Shown one piece after another: positions 36,446 through 46,582 of a DNA stretch of 64,000 nucleotides; positions within the stretch are counted from its first letter, which is position 1, and every line of letters begins with the position of its first letter. The notes under the pieces were generated by a model. It did no database searches. It saw nothing but the letters and a program-made list of their open reading frames with translations, and was not told where the DNA came from. The stretch lies in contig NC_008554.1 in the NCBI RefSeq assembly GCF_000014965.1, positions 4,328,001 through 4,392,000 on the forward strand. Direction: 5' to 3'. This stretch comes from Syntrophobacter fumaroxidans MPOB. GTDB taxonomy: Bacteria > Desulfobacterota > Syntrophobacteria > Syntrophobacterales > Syntrophobacteraceae. The translations under genes were made by a program, and so were the position numbers.

Positions 36446-36670
36446 AGAAAACCTTGATCTTGACCGGAAATGGCAGTATCCACTTACGGAAGGATACCCC
36501 GCGGCGGTGCCATATCCCGGGGGCGGCATGTCCTGTGCCGCTCCGGAGAGGAGGAACGGCAGGCGGGCGGCGGGGGCGTGAGAAGGGGTGCCCGCGAGCT
36601 GATGCCGGTGCGGCGCGCGGGCAAGCGTGCCGGCCACAAACGAAACGTCCCGGGCGGAGGAACCACAGTC

Positions 36671-37420
36671 ATGGAGTTGAACTGGTACGAGGACTTCTTT
36701 CAAGGGGTTGCGCTCGATCTGTGGAGGAGGGCGATCTCGGCGGATCAGACGAAGGCGGAGGCGGCTTTTCTGGCGAAGGCCCTGAAGGCGAAGAGGAACG
36801 GGAAACTGCTCGACGTGCCGTGCGGAAACGGGAGGCATTCGCTGGAACTGGCCAAGCGCGGCTTTCGCATGACCGGGTTGGACATCTCCGAGGAATTCAT
36901 CCAGGAGGCTCAAAACCTGTCGAAGGCGCAAGGGGTGCTCATCGAATGGGTGCTGGGGGATATGTGTCAAATCCAGCGGATATCCGAATTCGACGGTGCG
37001 TTCTGCCTGGGGAACAGCTTCGGCTATTTCGATTACCAGGACATGCTGGCCTTCCTGCGACGACTCGCGAGGGCTCTCAAGCCGGGGGCACGCTTTGTCT
37101 TCGACTCGCACATGGCGGCCGAATCCATCCTGCCGAACCTCCGCGAACGCGAATGGTTCCAGGTGGACGATATCCTGCTCGCCATGGAAAACAGCTACCG
37201 CGTGGAACTGGGTTGCGTTGAGACGCAGTACACGTTTGTGAAGAGCGGGAAAGTGGAGAACCGGACGTCACTGCACTGGGTCTATACCCTCGCTGAAATC
37301 AGGCGGATGCTCGAGAATGCGGGATTCTCGATCCTCGAGACCCACGGCGGCATCGACGGCCGGCCGTTTGCTTTCGGGTCGCCGCTGCTGGTCGTGACCG
37401 CCCAGAAAGAATCCCAGTAG
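36671..37420 (+). CDS. Class I SAM-dependent methyltransferase
   Basis: A 249-aa methyltransferase with motif I LLDVPCGNGRHSLEL, the acidic residue in GLDISEEFI and the post-motif segments GDMCQIQRI and FDGAFCLGNSFGYFD, which resembles methyltransferases acting on small molecules or sugars. The C-terminal half has a beta-rich insert. GGAGGA lies about 9 nt before ATG 36671. No partner gene lies in the same direction nearby. The methyl acceptor is unknown. Confidence 0.8.
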   Translation: MELNWYEDFFQGVALDLWRRAISADQTKAEAAFLAKALKAKRNGKLLDVPCGNGRHSLELAKRGFRMTGLDISEEFIQEAQNLSKAQGVLIEWVLGDMCQIQRISEFDGAFCLGNSFGYFDYQDMLAFLRRLARALKPGARFVFDSHMAAESILPNLREREWFQVDDILLAMENSYRVELGCVETQYTFVKSGKVENRTSLHWVYTLAEIRRMLENAGFSILETHGGIDGRPFAFGSPLLVVTAQKESQ

Positions 37421-37522
37421 ATCGTTGCGTTCCACCCCGGGTTTGCCGGAAGCTGTCGAGGATAATCCGCAAAAACCCGCGGGGCCCGACAGCGGGGCGT
37501 CCCGGCGGTTTCTCCGCCGTTT

Positions 37523-39001
37523 TCAGGGCTTGAAGCCCTGCTCGACCAGGATTTTGAGGCAGGCGTCCGTCACATCGGGATCGTACAGCGTATTCCGGTT
37601 TCTGTAGAGCTCCTCGATGGCCCCGTCGGTCCCGACGGCATCCCGGTATGGCCGGCCGGAGCTCATGGCTTCCGCCACATCGGCCACGGCCAGGATGCGG
37701 GCCTCCAGCAGAATGTCCTTCCCGGAGAGTCCCCGGGGATAGCCGGTTCCATCCATTCTTTCGTGATGCTGCAACACCGCCTGGGCGACGGGCCACGGGA
37801 ATTTCACTCCCTTGAGAATATCGTAGCCCGCTGTCGGGTGTTGCCTGATCAGCGACATTTCCACGTCCTTCAAGAGGGTTATTTTGGTGAGGATCTCGGC
37901 GGGAATCGCGATTTTTCCGATGTCGTGGACCAGGCCGGCGAGCCTCACCGCGTCCACCACCTCGCCGGGGCAGCCCATTTCCGTGGCGATCCGGGAGGCC
38001 AGGTCGGCTACCCTCTTCTGGTGACCGGCAGTGTAGGGGTCGCGGATCTCGAACGCGGAGCTCAGGGCGTCGACCGTTTCCTCGAAAGCGCCCAGCAATT
38101 GTCGTAGCGTGTGGTTGAGCCTTTCGTCGGCGGAGCGCCGCTGGATGGCGATCCCATAGAGGGAGGCGAGCCTGCCGGCAAACACCAGGTCCTTTTCGTC
38201 GTAATCGCGGCGGGAAGTCCCCAGTGCCAGGATTCCGAGCAGCACATCTTCGGCCGTCACCGGGGTGATCAGGAACCTGAACCGCAATTCGTTCTCGTCC
38301 CGGCGAAGATTCGTCATGACGGGTTTTCGATCTTCCGACACCCTGTTCCACAACCGGCACAGGCGCTCCAGGACGGCTTCCCTGATGGAAGGATCGGGAT
38401 CGTCCCACTGGTTCCCCCTCAGGTCGGGGCTTATCAGGCATTTCTTCTCCAGGCTGATGTAGTCGACGTAAGCGATGCCGCTGTCGGTCAACTGCCTGGC
38501 GTGTTTGACAACGAGCGCGGACAGCTCGTCCATGGACACCGGAAGCACCATGGCCTTCGCAAGCTCGGCAATGGCCATGTTCAGGGAAATTTCCCGGAGC
38601 AGATACCGGTTCGTCTCGATAAGGCTGCCCTGCATCCGCCTCTCCCGCTCTATCCGTCCGATCTTGGCCTCCAGTTCCCGGGCGCTGAAGGGCTTGATGA
38701 TGAAATCGCCGGCCCCCGCCTCCACGATGTCCGTGTAGGAGTATTCGGACGCATATCCCGTCATGATGATGAAGTCGAGCTCGGGGAATTCCTCGAGCGC
38801 TTCGCGCATCATTTGAATTCCGTCCTTGCCCTTCATCCGGATGTCGGAAACGACCATTTCGAACGGTCTTTCATGCAGCATCCGCAAAGCATCGGCGGGG
38901 GCCGCGGCGGTTTCGGTCTCGTAGCCCCTGGAGCTCAGAATCTGCCTTACGACGTCACAGTAGCGCTCTTCATCATCAACAATCAGGATGCGTTTGACCA
39001 T
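37523..39001 (-). CDS. Response regulator with GAF-like and HD-GYP domains
   Basis: A 492-aa regulator. An N-terminal receiver domain (ILIVDDEERYCDVV; phospho-acceptor Asp in VVSDIRMKGKDG; Lys in FIIKPFS) is followed by a helical linker and a GAF-like sensor (about 150-300). A full HD-GYP phosphodiesterase comes last: VHDIGKIAIP then HHERMDGTGYPRGLSG. It should hydrolyse c-di-GMP in response to phosphorylation. GGGAGAACCG sits 5 nt before ATG 39001; ATG 39013 is less likely. No kinase gene adjoins it, so it is an orphan. Confidence 0.9.
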   Translation of the reverse strand: MVKRILIVDDEERYCDVVRQILSSRGYETETAAAPADALRMLHERPFEMVVSDIRMKGKDGIQMMREALEEFPELDFIIMTGYASEYSYTDIVEAGAGDFIIKPFSARELEAKIGRIERERRMQGSLIETNRYLLREISLNMAIAELAKAMVLPVSMDELSALVVKHARQLTDSGIAYVDYISLEKKCLISPDLRGNQWDDPDPSIREAVLERLCRLWNRVSEDRKPVMTNLRRDENELRFRFLITPVTAEDVLLGILALGTSRRDYDEKDLVFAGRLASLYGIAIQRRSADERLNHTLRQLLGAFEETVDALSSAFEIRDPYTAGHQKRVADLASRIATEMGCPGEVVDAVRLAGLVHDIGKIAIPAEILTKITLLKDVEMSLIRQHPTAGYDILKGVKFPWPVAQAVLQHHERMDGTGYPRGLSGKDILLEARILAVADVAEAMSSGRPYRDAVGTDGAIEELYRNRNTLYDPDVTDACLKILVEQGFKP

Positions 39002-39720
39002 CGGTTCTCCCATCCGATTCGCCCGATCGTGCCGCAACCGGCTGCGCCCGGCGCCCCCCGTCGCTTCCCCCGTGGATCGTTCGCACGAATGCAATCGTGC
39101 GCAACGTGACGTCGGTCTTTTTCTGGATCAAGGTTCGAGAGCGACCGGGTGAGCGCCTGCCGGGTTCTTCGAGGGACGGAATCGGAAATGCAAAACTCGC
39201 GCATGTTCCCGAGGCGAGAGATGGCAACCCGGTGGCGCTATTGCGGATTCGTTACGGCCGGCCTCACTGGAAACCGCATGGAACCAGTCTCCGAAAGCCA
39301 TTACTCGTGGTTTCGGTCGACAGACGTTGGGTGACACGATGATTTCCGGTCAACAGTCGACGGGCCGTAAATGACTCTGATCGGAATATTCGCAAATCAC
39401 GGGCGTCCTGTCAACGGCCTGTTGCCCGGGGCAAACGGCGAACCCGGACAACCGGGGCGAGACGTTCTCGGGAATTTGCGGAAGACGATGTTCCACATGG
39501 TGGCCGGCAGTGAGATGCAGCAGTCCATCAAGGTGGCTGAGCCGCGGCGCAGCCTGCGGCCCGGGAAGAGGTGCCGGGCCTCGCAACGCCCGGGTCGTGA
39601 GACAGACCCGGGCGTTCGCCCTCATCGCGGGCACGACGGAGTTGTGCCCCCTTGGTCCTCCCTTTGCGCCCGGGTTTGGCGAATCGTCGGGCAATGTCTG
39701 CGCCGGCCCGCAGGAAGGGC
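39002..39720. other. 719-bp gene-free region with strong hairpins
   Basis: The hairpin AACGCCCGGGTC (39585-39596)/GACCCGGGCGTT (39605-39616) is a 12-bp perfect stem, and a second, GGGCAC/GTGCCC, lies at about 39629-39649. They are downstream of the L,D-transpeptidase gene on the minus strand but have no T-tract. No convincing gene was seen. Confidence 0.5.
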
Positions 39721-40572
39721 TTATCTCTCGCCGTCGCGGTGCGGATCGAACGGTTCGGCGAAGAGCAGCCTTCGGGCACCGTCCTGAGCCAGGATCGGGC
39801 CGATGTCCCGGAGGGAATCCACGACCAGGACGGGAGTGCCCACTTTGGCCCAGGTGAAAAGATCCCGCGCCGGCATGAGGGGAAGGTTGATGCAGCCGTG
39901 GGAACAGTTCCCCCGTTCGATGTCGCCTGCGTGGACCCAGACGTGATCATATATCCTCAGCGCGTAGGGCATGGGGGCCCAGACCCCGTCGGCGTTCCTG
40001 TAGCTTCGCGAAACGTGATCGGCGTCCTTGTTCTTCACGGTGTAGAGACCGGCTTTGGTCCAGGCGTCTTCCTTGCCGATGCAGATGTAGGAATCGCCGA
40101 CCATTTTGCCGTTCTCATACCAGCCGATGAAATGCAGGTCCTTTGAGATGAGGATGAACTGCGGAACCGTCTTCAGCTCGGCCAGGTATCCCTTCAGCGG
40201 CGTCCATTTCTTATAGGCCTCGAAACTGTTGGGCACCTTTATGGGCCTTCCGGCCTTGATGTCCTCGTCGATGTAATAGGGCGCCCTGGCATTGAGCTTG
40301 GACAGGATGTGTCTTGCGATGCTCGGGCTCAACTCCGGGTCGCATGCAGTGATTTGCAGGAGCTCCCGGTCGGTCAGGACACGCTGCCGCCAGCCCAGAT
40401 CGGGCGGTGTGCCGGCCGGAACATGCCTGCGACAGGCGAAGGCGACATCGTCGCGGCTTTCCCCGTGAGGGGGGAATTCATAGAACGCCTGGGCCCCCAT
40501 GGCTTCGCTCCATGAAAGCACAATCACCAGCGCCGCCCCCGCCGACCATCGCCACAGGTTCGGTATTCTCAT
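39721..40572 (-). CDS. L,D-transpeptidase (YkuD domain), exported
   Basis: A 283-aa exported enzyme. The signal segment is LWRWSAGAALVIVLSWSEAMGA. The YkuD catalytic domain ends in GNCSHGCINLP, with the nucleophile Cys in the SHGC motif and a preceding HVWVHAGD. It should form 3-3 peptidoglycan cross-links or attach proteins to peptidoglycan. The segment AKDLHFIGWYENGKMV precedes it. The ATG at 40572 has GGAAAGG about 8 nt upstream; another ATG 11 codons earlier lacks a site. The stop region (HRDGER) is at 39721. Confidence 0.85.
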   Translation of the reverse strand: MRIPNLWRWSAGAALVIVLSWSEAMGAQAFYEFPPHGESRDDVAFACRRHVPAGTPPDLGWRQRVLTDRELLQITACDPELSPSIARHILSKLNARAPYYIDEDIKAGRPIKVPNSFEAYKKWTPLKGYLAELKTVPQFILISKDLHFIGWYENGKMVGDSYICIGKEDAWTKAGLYTVKNKDADHVSRSYRNADGVWAPMPYALRIYDHVWVHAGDIERGNCSHGCINLPLMPARDLFTWAKVGTPVLVVDSLRDIGPILAQDGARRLLFAEPFDPHRDGER

Positions 40573-40880
40573 GAACGCGCCTTTCCGCGTCAAGAATGGA
40601 CGCATTTCCAAGTGCCTTCCCGCACACGTTCGCTCAACGAAACCGCGAGGAGCGTGCCGCGTGTCCAGGTATAAAATAGTCAACGCAATGCAAGAACGCC
40701 AGAAGGTGCCGGGATGGGCGGCGAACCGTCGGGACGGCGCCCGGCGGCTCGCAGGAGAAAAGACCGGCCCGCGCAACTTCCCACTTTGAGCTCGAAAGAG
40801 TGCCTGAATGAGAACCCACCCCCGCAGAATCGGGGTCAGTCTCGCATGCGGCCTCTCTTTGATTGAAGAATTCCCTGAAA
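40573..40880. other. 308-bp spacer
   Basis: Nothing recognised. It separates the L,D-transpeptidase gene from lspA; both read on the minus strand. Confidence 0.4.
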
Positions 40881-41426
40881 TTACGTCATTTTCCGGGACT
40901 CTGCCGGCGGGTCGCCGCCTCGCCCCCCGCGCTGCCCCGATCGCAGCATGCGCCAGATGATGGATGGAATCAGCAGGGTCAGGCCCGAAACGATGGCGGC
41001 GTCGGCCACGTTGAAGGTCCAGGAACGGAAACCGCCCCAGGTCACGATGATGAAGTCGACCACGTTGCCCCCGAAGACCATTCGGTCGAGCAGGTTGCTG
41101 ACGCTGCCGCCGCAGAAAAGCGAGAGGGCCAGGGCCGGGAGGGGCCGCAGGCCGGGACCGAACAGGAGGAACGCAACGATGGCGCCGACAAGCAGCGCGG
41201 ATGCGGCACCGGCGATTTCGCCGTGCCATTTTTCGGGCAGGTAATACTCGAAGCTGAAAACGGCGCCTTCGTTCTCGCTGTAACTGAACCGGATCACGTC
41301 TCCCGCAAAGGACAGTTCCCTGCCCCGGGACAGGTGTTCCGCGGCGATTCCCTTGGTGATCTGGTCGAATCCCACGCACAGCAAAATGGTGAACAGGGCC
41401 AGGACGATCCGTTTGCGCTGCCTCAT
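40881..41426 (-). CDS. lspA: Prolipoprotein signal peptidase (signal peptidase II)
   Basis: A 181-aa integral membrane aspartic protease with four helices. The catalytic Asp pair is in SNLLDRMVFGGNVVDFI and FNVADAAI. The usual Asp in helix 1 (CVGFDQITKG) is present. It cleaves lipoprotein signal peptides after lipidation. AGAGGCGGATTG precedes ATG 41426. The C-terminus has an extra basic tail, GQRGGRGGDPP, that is not part of the fold. No ileS neighbour is seen, unlike the common arrangement. Confidence 0.93.
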   Translation of the reverse strand: MRQRKRIVLALFTILLCVGFDQITKGIAAEHLSRGRELSFAGDVIRFSYSENEGAVFSFEYYLPEKWHGEIAGAASALLVGAIVAFLLFGPGLRPLPALALSLFCGGSVSNLLDRMVFGGNVVDFIIVTWGGFRSWTFNVADAAIVSGLTLLIPSIIWRMLRSGQRGGRGGDPPAESRKMT

Positions 41427-41860
41427 CAATCCGCCTCTGAAAAGGGGTCTTCATTTCACCATGCACTCAAAAGGCGTTCGAACGAATGAGCCACATCTCG
41501 CCACAAAAAGCAATCCGTTTTCCACCAAGGCAGGGCGGCACTGTCCGTTTGGGCCTTCAAACGCAAAGCGCGAGCCGCCGCCGGGGCTGCCGTGTCGTTG
41601 GGCGAATCCGCGCCACTTGACACTGGTCTTGTCTCTTCATTGGTGCTACATTCATGCGCGGTCTATGATCGCCCGGCTTCATAGTCGAGCGAATATCATG
41701 GAAAAGGAGGATTGCTTTCGGGACGCTCGCTTCATATGGACGAAAGAGCCTGGCGTTCCTGATCTATCGGCGCCGTTTCCAGCGCCTGAATATTGACGGG
41801 GCGGAGGATGATCAGAGACTGCTTTTTCAGGCACGGCGGTAATGGTCGAGAGGTACTCTG
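41427..41860. other. 434-bp divergent spacer
   Basis: It lies between lspA (minus) and the hybrid kinase gene (plus) and must carry both promoters. TTGACA occurs at 41616 but no well-spaced -10 follows. No gene seen. Confidence 0.4.
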
Positions 41861-44077
41861 TTGCAGCTGAATCCGCTTGCAGTGATAGTATTCGGTTCCG
41901 CAACCGTCCTGTTTCTTCTCGGTTGGAGCGGGCTGCGCCGTCGAAACGCCCGTGGGGCGACCGCCTTCTGCGTGCTCATGCTGGCGTGCGCCGTCTATTC
42001 GTTCGGCTACGCGTTCGAGCTCACCGTGACGACCCTCCCCGCCATGATGTTCTGGTTGAGAGTCGAATACCTCGGTGTTCCATTTATTCCCGCCCTCTAT
42101 GTCGTTTTCGCCATTCAGCACGTTGGAGCGGACAAGTGGTTGACAAGGCCCGTATACGGCTTTCTGTTCCTTATTCCCCTGCTTACGTTTCTGCTCTTCC
42201 AAACGAACGAGTATCATCATCTCTATTACCGGACAGGCTGGATCAACGACTCCGGTCCCTTGCCGCTCCATTCCTTTACGCCGGGTTCCTTGTACTGGGT
42301 CCAGATGGTATATATCAGCGCCTGTTTCTTTTTCGCCAATACCCTGTTTCTCAGGATGCGCCTGCGTGTTCCGGAACCTTACAGGAAACAGGCCGACGTC
42401 ATGCTGGTGAGCTCAGTGGTCCCCTGGGCGGCAAACATCGTCTACCTGGCCGGGTATAGTCCCTGGGGCATCGACCTGCATCCCCTGGCGTTCACCTTCA
42501 GCGGCATCGGCTTTGCCTGGGGGGTGTTCCGCCACCGGCTCCTGGATCTCGTGCCGGTGGCCCGCGCGACGGTATTCGAAGGGATGCGCGACGGGGTCAT
42601 TGTGCTGGACAACCGGGGACGCATCGCGGACATGAATCCGGTGGCCGCACGGTTTCTGGGGGCGACGGAAGAAGCGATCGGTCAACCGGCCTCGGAGGTG
42701 CCGGCGCTGGGCCTCGAGCACACGGGAAGGATTCTCGCCGGAACCGAGGGACGGCTGGAATTCATGGGCGGCTCCCCCGAATGCCCGTTGTGGCTCGAAA
42801 TGGACATCTCCACGTTGAAAGATCGTCGCGGGCTTGAAAGCGGACGGTTGATCGTCATGCGAGACATCACCGAGCGCAAACATGCGGAGACGGAACGGCT
42901 GGAGATGGAGCGGCGCCTTCTGCATGCCCAGAAACTCGAAAGCCTGGGGCTGCTGGCGGGCGGCATCGCTCATGATTTCAACAACCTGCTCATGGTGATC
43001 CTCGGCAACCTGGAATTGGCCCGGATGTCCATCCCCGCAAGATCTCCCGCTCACTCCAACATCACCGACGCGGCCGCCGGCGCTCACAGGGCCGCCGAGC
43101 TCACCCGCCAGATGCTGGCCTACTCGGGCAAGGGCATCTTCCTCAAGGATGCCCTGGATCTGAACCAACTGGTGAGGGATATGGGCAGCCTGTTGAAGGT
43201 CTCCATATCCAAGAGTGCTTCCCTGGAACTCAGGCTCGCCCCGGAGTTGCCTCTCATCATGGCGGATTCCGGACAGATGCAGCAGATCGTGATGAACGTC
43301 ATCATCAATGCGTCGGAAGCTCTGGGCGAAGAGGGGGGAGTGATCACGGTCACCACGGCTGCGCGCGAATACGACGAGAAGGGACTGCTGCGCAGCTACC
43401 TGGAAGAAAAACCACCGGCGGGCCGGTTCGTCAGCCTGGAGATATCCGACGGCGGGTGCGGCATGGATGAAGAGACGCGCAGGCTCCTTTTCGACCCGTT
43501 TTTTTCCACCAAGTCGGTGGGCCGCGGCCTGGGGCTGTCGGCGGTGCTCGGCATCGTGCGCGGCCACGACGGAGCGATCATGGTGGACAGCGCCCCGGGG
43601 CGGGGAACGAAGGTGACGCTTCTGTTCCGCGTTCATGAAGAGAAGCCGGTTCAGCCGGAGCCGCGGGCTCCCGCGGTTTTTCCTTCCATGGAAGGGGATC
43701 CGGCCCTGTCTTCCGGGACGGTCCTGGTAGTGGACGACGAGGACATGGTCCGGGAAGTGTGCGAGGCGATTTTAAGGCATTTCGGCTTCAAGGTCTTGAC
43801 GGCGGCCGGCGGCGAGGAAGCTCTGGATGTCTTCCGCGCCAACAGGGGTGAGATTCGGTGCGTGATCCTCGACCTGACCATGCCGATGATGGACGGTCCC
43901 ACCGTGTTCGGCCACATACTGGCCGTTCAGCCCGAAATGCCGGTGATCCTGGCCAGCGGCTACAGCCTGGCCGAAGTATCCCGCCGATATGGCGATCGCG
44001 GATTTGCAGGGTTTATCCAGAAACCCTACAGCACCCAACATCTCTACGACGAGTTGCGAAAGGTGCTGGCGAACTGA
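41861..44077 (+). CDS. Hybrid sensor histidine kinase with C-terminal receiver
   Basis: A 738-aa sensor kinase. Seven membrane helices at about 1-220 form a 7TM histidine-kinase sensor region. A PAS domain follows (VFEGMRDGVIVLDNRGRIADMN, about 235-350). The dimerisation/phosphoacceptor helix GGIAHDFNNLL (His near 371) follows, then the ATPase boxes MNVIINASEAL, ISDGGCGMD, FFSTKSVGRGLGLSAV and GRGTKVTLLF. A receiver domain with VILDLTMPMMDGP (Asp near 671) and FIQKPYS ends the protein. The start is TTG 41861 with GAGAGG 8 nt upstream. Its own receiver would relay to an unlinked regulator, since no partner gene is adjacent. Confidence 0.9.
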   Translation: MQLNPLAVIVFGSATVLFLLGWSGLRRRNARGATAFCVLMLACAVYSFGYAFELTVTTLPAMMFWLRVEYLGVPFIPALYVVFAIQHVGADKWLTRPVYGFLFLIPLLTFLLFQTNEYHHLYYRTGWINDSGPLPLHSFTPGSLYWVQMVYISACFFFANTLFLRMRLRVPEPYRKQADVMLVSSVVPWAANIVYLAGYSPWGIDLHPLAFTFSGIGFAWGVFRHRLLDLVPVARATVFEGMRDGVIVLDNRGRIADMNPVAARFLGATEEAIGQPASEVPALGLEHTGRILAGTEGRLEFMGGSPECPLWLEMDISTLKDRRGLESGRLIVMRDITERKHAETERLEMERRLLHAQKLESLGLLAGGIAHDFNNLLMVILGNLELARMSIPARSPAHSNITDAAAGAHRAAELTRQMLAYSGKGIFLKDALDLNQLVRDMGSLLKVSISKSASLELRLAPELPLIMADSGQMQQIVMNVIINASEALGEEGGVITVTTAAREYDEKGLLRSYLEEKPPAGRFVSLEISDGGCGMDEETRRLLFDPFFSTKSVGRGLGLSAVLGIVRGHDGAIMVDSAPGRGTKVTLLFRVHEEKPVQPEPRAPAVFPSMEGDPALSSGTVLVVDDEDMVREVCEAILRHFGFKVLTAAGGEEALDVFRANRGEIRCVILDLTMPMMDGPTVFGHILAVQPEMPVILASGYSLAEVSRRYGDRGFAGFIQKPYSTQHLYDELRKVLAN

Positions 44078-44198
44078 TGCCAACTCGCGTTCACGATTAC
44101 ACAACGCCGGTTCGCCAGGCTGTTGGGCGGGCGCAATTCAGGACCGTTTCCCCGGGACGGATCGAGCTCGGATTTTCTTTTTGAAGTCCGGAATGGGC

Positions 44199-44239
44199 TT
44201 GACAGTTAACAAAATAGCCAATAAGATTGTTAACAATCT
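44199..44239 (+). promoter_or_regulatory. Promoter overlapped by a TTGTTAACAA operator, upstream of the LarA-like gene
   Basis: TTGACA (44199-44204), a 17-bp spacer and TAAGAT (44222-44227) form a sigma-70-type promoter. AGATTGTTAACAATCT (44224-44239) is a perfect 16-bp palindrome on the -10 and start region; a second GTTAAC at 44205-44210 lies 24 bp away. The arrangement suits a GntR-family repressor. The leader from here to 44530 is GC-rich and gene-free (44078-44530). Confidence 0.65.
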
Positions 44240-44530
44240 GCCGGCGCGCATGAATGCACTGCCCTCATGCCGGGCACAGCGGCCGGCCGGGCCTGTCTCC
44301 CTCTTGGCCGGGGGCGTCGCCGGTCGATGCGACGCCCGGTTTCGGGTGTGTGGCACCGTGCACGGACGGGTTCCTGGCGGAAGAGCCGGCCTGGCGGTTC
44401 ACGCGCCGACGTCTGCCAGGCACTTTGAGGCGGGCATGGTACCTGCCCGGGCCGACGTCCGGACAGCGGGGTCTGCGGCGACTGACACGTCCATCCCCCG
44501 GTAGACGGGAGAAAGAAGGCGATTCCCAGC

Positions 44531-45796
44531 ATGCACACGGACTATCCCAAGATGTATCGCATTCGCCAGCGCTTCGATCGCAGCGCCATCGCCGACATTC
44601 CGAAAGCGGTTCGGGATGAATTCACCCGGGGCGATTTTGCCCGGAAGGTCCGCCCCGGCGAGAGGGTTGCGGTGGCGGTCGGGTCGCGCGGCATCAATCG
44701 GTTGGCGATGATCGTCGCCGCGATGGTGGAGTGTCTCAGGAGCATCGGGCTGCAGCCGTTCATCGTGCCGTCCATGGGGTCTCACGGTGGAGCGACCGCC
44801 GCCGGGCAGGAAGAAGTGCTCAAACACCTGGGGATCAGCGAAGCGACGGTGAATGCTCCCGTGGTCTCCAACATGGAGGTGATTTCTCTTGGCCGCATCG
44901 AGAACGGCGCGGACGTATTCGTATCCAGGAACATCGCCGAAGCCGATCACGTGGTTGTCATCAACCGGGTCAAGCCGCACACGGCCTTTCGTTCCGACGT
45001 CGAGTCCGGCTTGTGTAAGATGCTCACGGTGGGTTGTGGGAAGCACCTCGGGGCTCTGAATATGCACAAGTTCGGGCTGGGCGCTTCCATCAAGCCGGCC
45101 GCCCGGGTGATGCTCGATCGCCTTCCGGTGCTCTGCGGCCTGGCCATCGTGGAGAACTCCCTCGATGTGGCCCACACCTTCAGGATCGCGCGGCCCGAGG
45201 AGTTCATCGATGTGGACCGGGAACTTCTCGAGTTGGCCAAGCGGCTTCTCCCGAGGATACCCGTGGAACAACTGGACGTGCTGATCGTCAACGAGATGGG
45301 CAAGAACATCAGCGGGGGAGGGATCGACCCCAACGTGATCGGTTTCTGGCGGAGGGAAGGCGGACCCCGCACACCGGACTACCGCACACTGATCCTGCTG
45401 GACATTACGGAGCAGTCCCAGGGAAATGCGGTCGGAATCGGAATGGCCGATCTCACGACCAGGAGGGTCATGGACAAGCTCGATCTCAAGGCCACCTACA
45501 CCAACGCGCTCACGACCGGTATCTGGGCCGCGGTGCGTTTGCCCATCGCCCTCGAGAGCGAGCGGGCCGCATTGGACGCGGCCCTTGCCCATGTGACCGA
45601 TGTTTCCAGGGTCCGCATGGCGCGCATACTCAACTCCCTGATGCTGGAACATCTGTGGGTGACCCGGGAAGTGGTCGAGGAATTGCGGGCGGATAAGAGC
45701 ATCGAAGTGGATGAAACCCCGATTCCCATCGTCTTCGATGCCGACGGACGCCTGTTGCCTTTCGACATGCCGGCGAGCGAGGAGCACGGCAAATAA
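44531..45796 (+). CDS. LarA-like lactate racemase-domain protein (DUF2088)
   Basis: A 421-aa protein with the N-terminal LarA/DUF2088 domain: VAVAVGSRGI, VPSMGSHGGATAAGQ, INRVKPHTAFRSDVESGLCKML and VGCGKHLGALNMHKFG. These supply His and Lys positions where LarA holds its nickel-pincer cofactor. The C-terminal half (ISGGGIDPNVIGFWRREG, DITEQSQGNAVGIGMADL) belongs to the same family. It may racemise or epimerise a hydroxy acid; the substrate need not be lactate. The start has AAGAAGG about 10 nt upstream. It carries the TTGTTAACAA operator at 44224, linking it to the cluster at 58304. Confidence 0.8.
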   Translation: MHTDYPKMYRIRQRFDRSAIADIPKAVRDEFTRGDFARKVRPGERVAVAVGSRGINRLAMIVAAMVECLRSIGLQPFIVPSMGSHGGATAAGQEEVLKHLGISEATVNAPVVSNMEVISLGRIENGADVFVSRNIAEADHVVVINRVKPHTAFRSDVESGLCKMLTVGCGKHLGALNMHKFGLGASIKPAARVMLDRLPVLCGLAIVENSLDVAHTFRIARPEEFIDVDRELLELAKRLLPRIPVEQLDVLIVNEMGKNISGGGIDPNVIGFWRREGGPRTPDYRTLILLDITEQSQGNAVGIGMADLTTRRVMDKLDLKATYTNALTTGIWAAVRLPIALESERAALDAALAHVTDVSRVRMARILNSLMLEHLWVTREVVEELRADKSIEVDETPIPIVFDADGRLLPFDMPASEEHGK

Positions 45797-45936
45797 GGCG
45801 ACGAACGAAGTCCGTGCGGTTTCCCTGCTCCGGGGCGGGCGAGGGCACCCGGCACTGAATGCGGACCCGGATCGCCCGGCGATGACGGGACGGTTCGAAA
45901 ACACGGCACTCTGCACGACAGGCATTGGAGTCGACC

Positions 45937-46563
45937 ATGTCCGACCGCTTCACACCCGAGCAGATTGAAGAAATCAACCGGCTCCAGCAGAAGTATTTTG
46001 ACGAAAACGTGGATCTTTTTGAGCCTCCTCTGCCGAGGGGGGTGCCGGAACGCTTGAGGGAGACCGTAAAGGCGAGCGGGCTTGCGCGGGGCGAAACGGT
46101 CCTGGACGTGGGAACGGGGACGGGGATCCTCATTGGGTTCATCGTGAAGTACGGGCCTTCGGAAATCCATGCTTGCGACCTGGCCGGGAACATGCTCCGG
46201 GCGGTGAAGGAGAAATTCCCCCGCGTCAAGACCCACCTGTGTGACGTCAGGGACCTGCCGCTCCCCGACGACAGCCTGGACGTGGTGTTCATCAATGCTT
46301 GTTTTTCCAACATTATGGACAAGCCGAACGCCCTGAGAAACCTGCACCGCATGCTGCGATGCGGGGGCAGGCTGGTCATCAGTCATCCACTGGGCAGAGG
46401 CTTTATCGTCGAACTGAAGAAACACACGCCCTTTCACCTGGACCTATTGCCCGATGAGGCGGCTGCCAGGACGCTGCTCGAGCCGCGCGGGTTCGAAATC
46501 GTCACATTCAGGGACGAACGCGAATTCTACCTCGTCGTTGCAAAGACCACCAAACAGGGATGA
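45937..46563 (+). CDS. Class I SAM-dependent methyltransferase
   Basis: A 208-aa methyltransferase with motif I VLDVGTGTGILIGF, a DLA acidic loop (ACDLAGNML), LPLPDDSLDVVFIN and the post-motif GGRLVISHP. These resemble UbiE/Methyltransf_11 enzymes. GGAG lies 7 nt before ATG 45937. It follows the LarA-like gene by 140 bp in the same direction, so it could share its transcript. No specific acceptor can be inferred. Confidence 0.8.
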   Translation: MSDRFTPEQIEEINRLQQKYFDENVDLFEPPLPRGVPERLRETVKASGLARGETVLDVGTGTGILIGFIVKYGPSEIHACDLAGNMLRAVKEKFPRVKTHLCDVRDLPLPDDSLDVVFINACFSNIMDKPNALRNLHRMLRCGGRLVISHPLGRGFIVELKKHTPFHLDLLPDEAAARTLLEPRGFEIVTFRDEREFYLVVAKTTKQG

Positions 46564-46582
46564 TCCGTCACAACGCCGGAGG

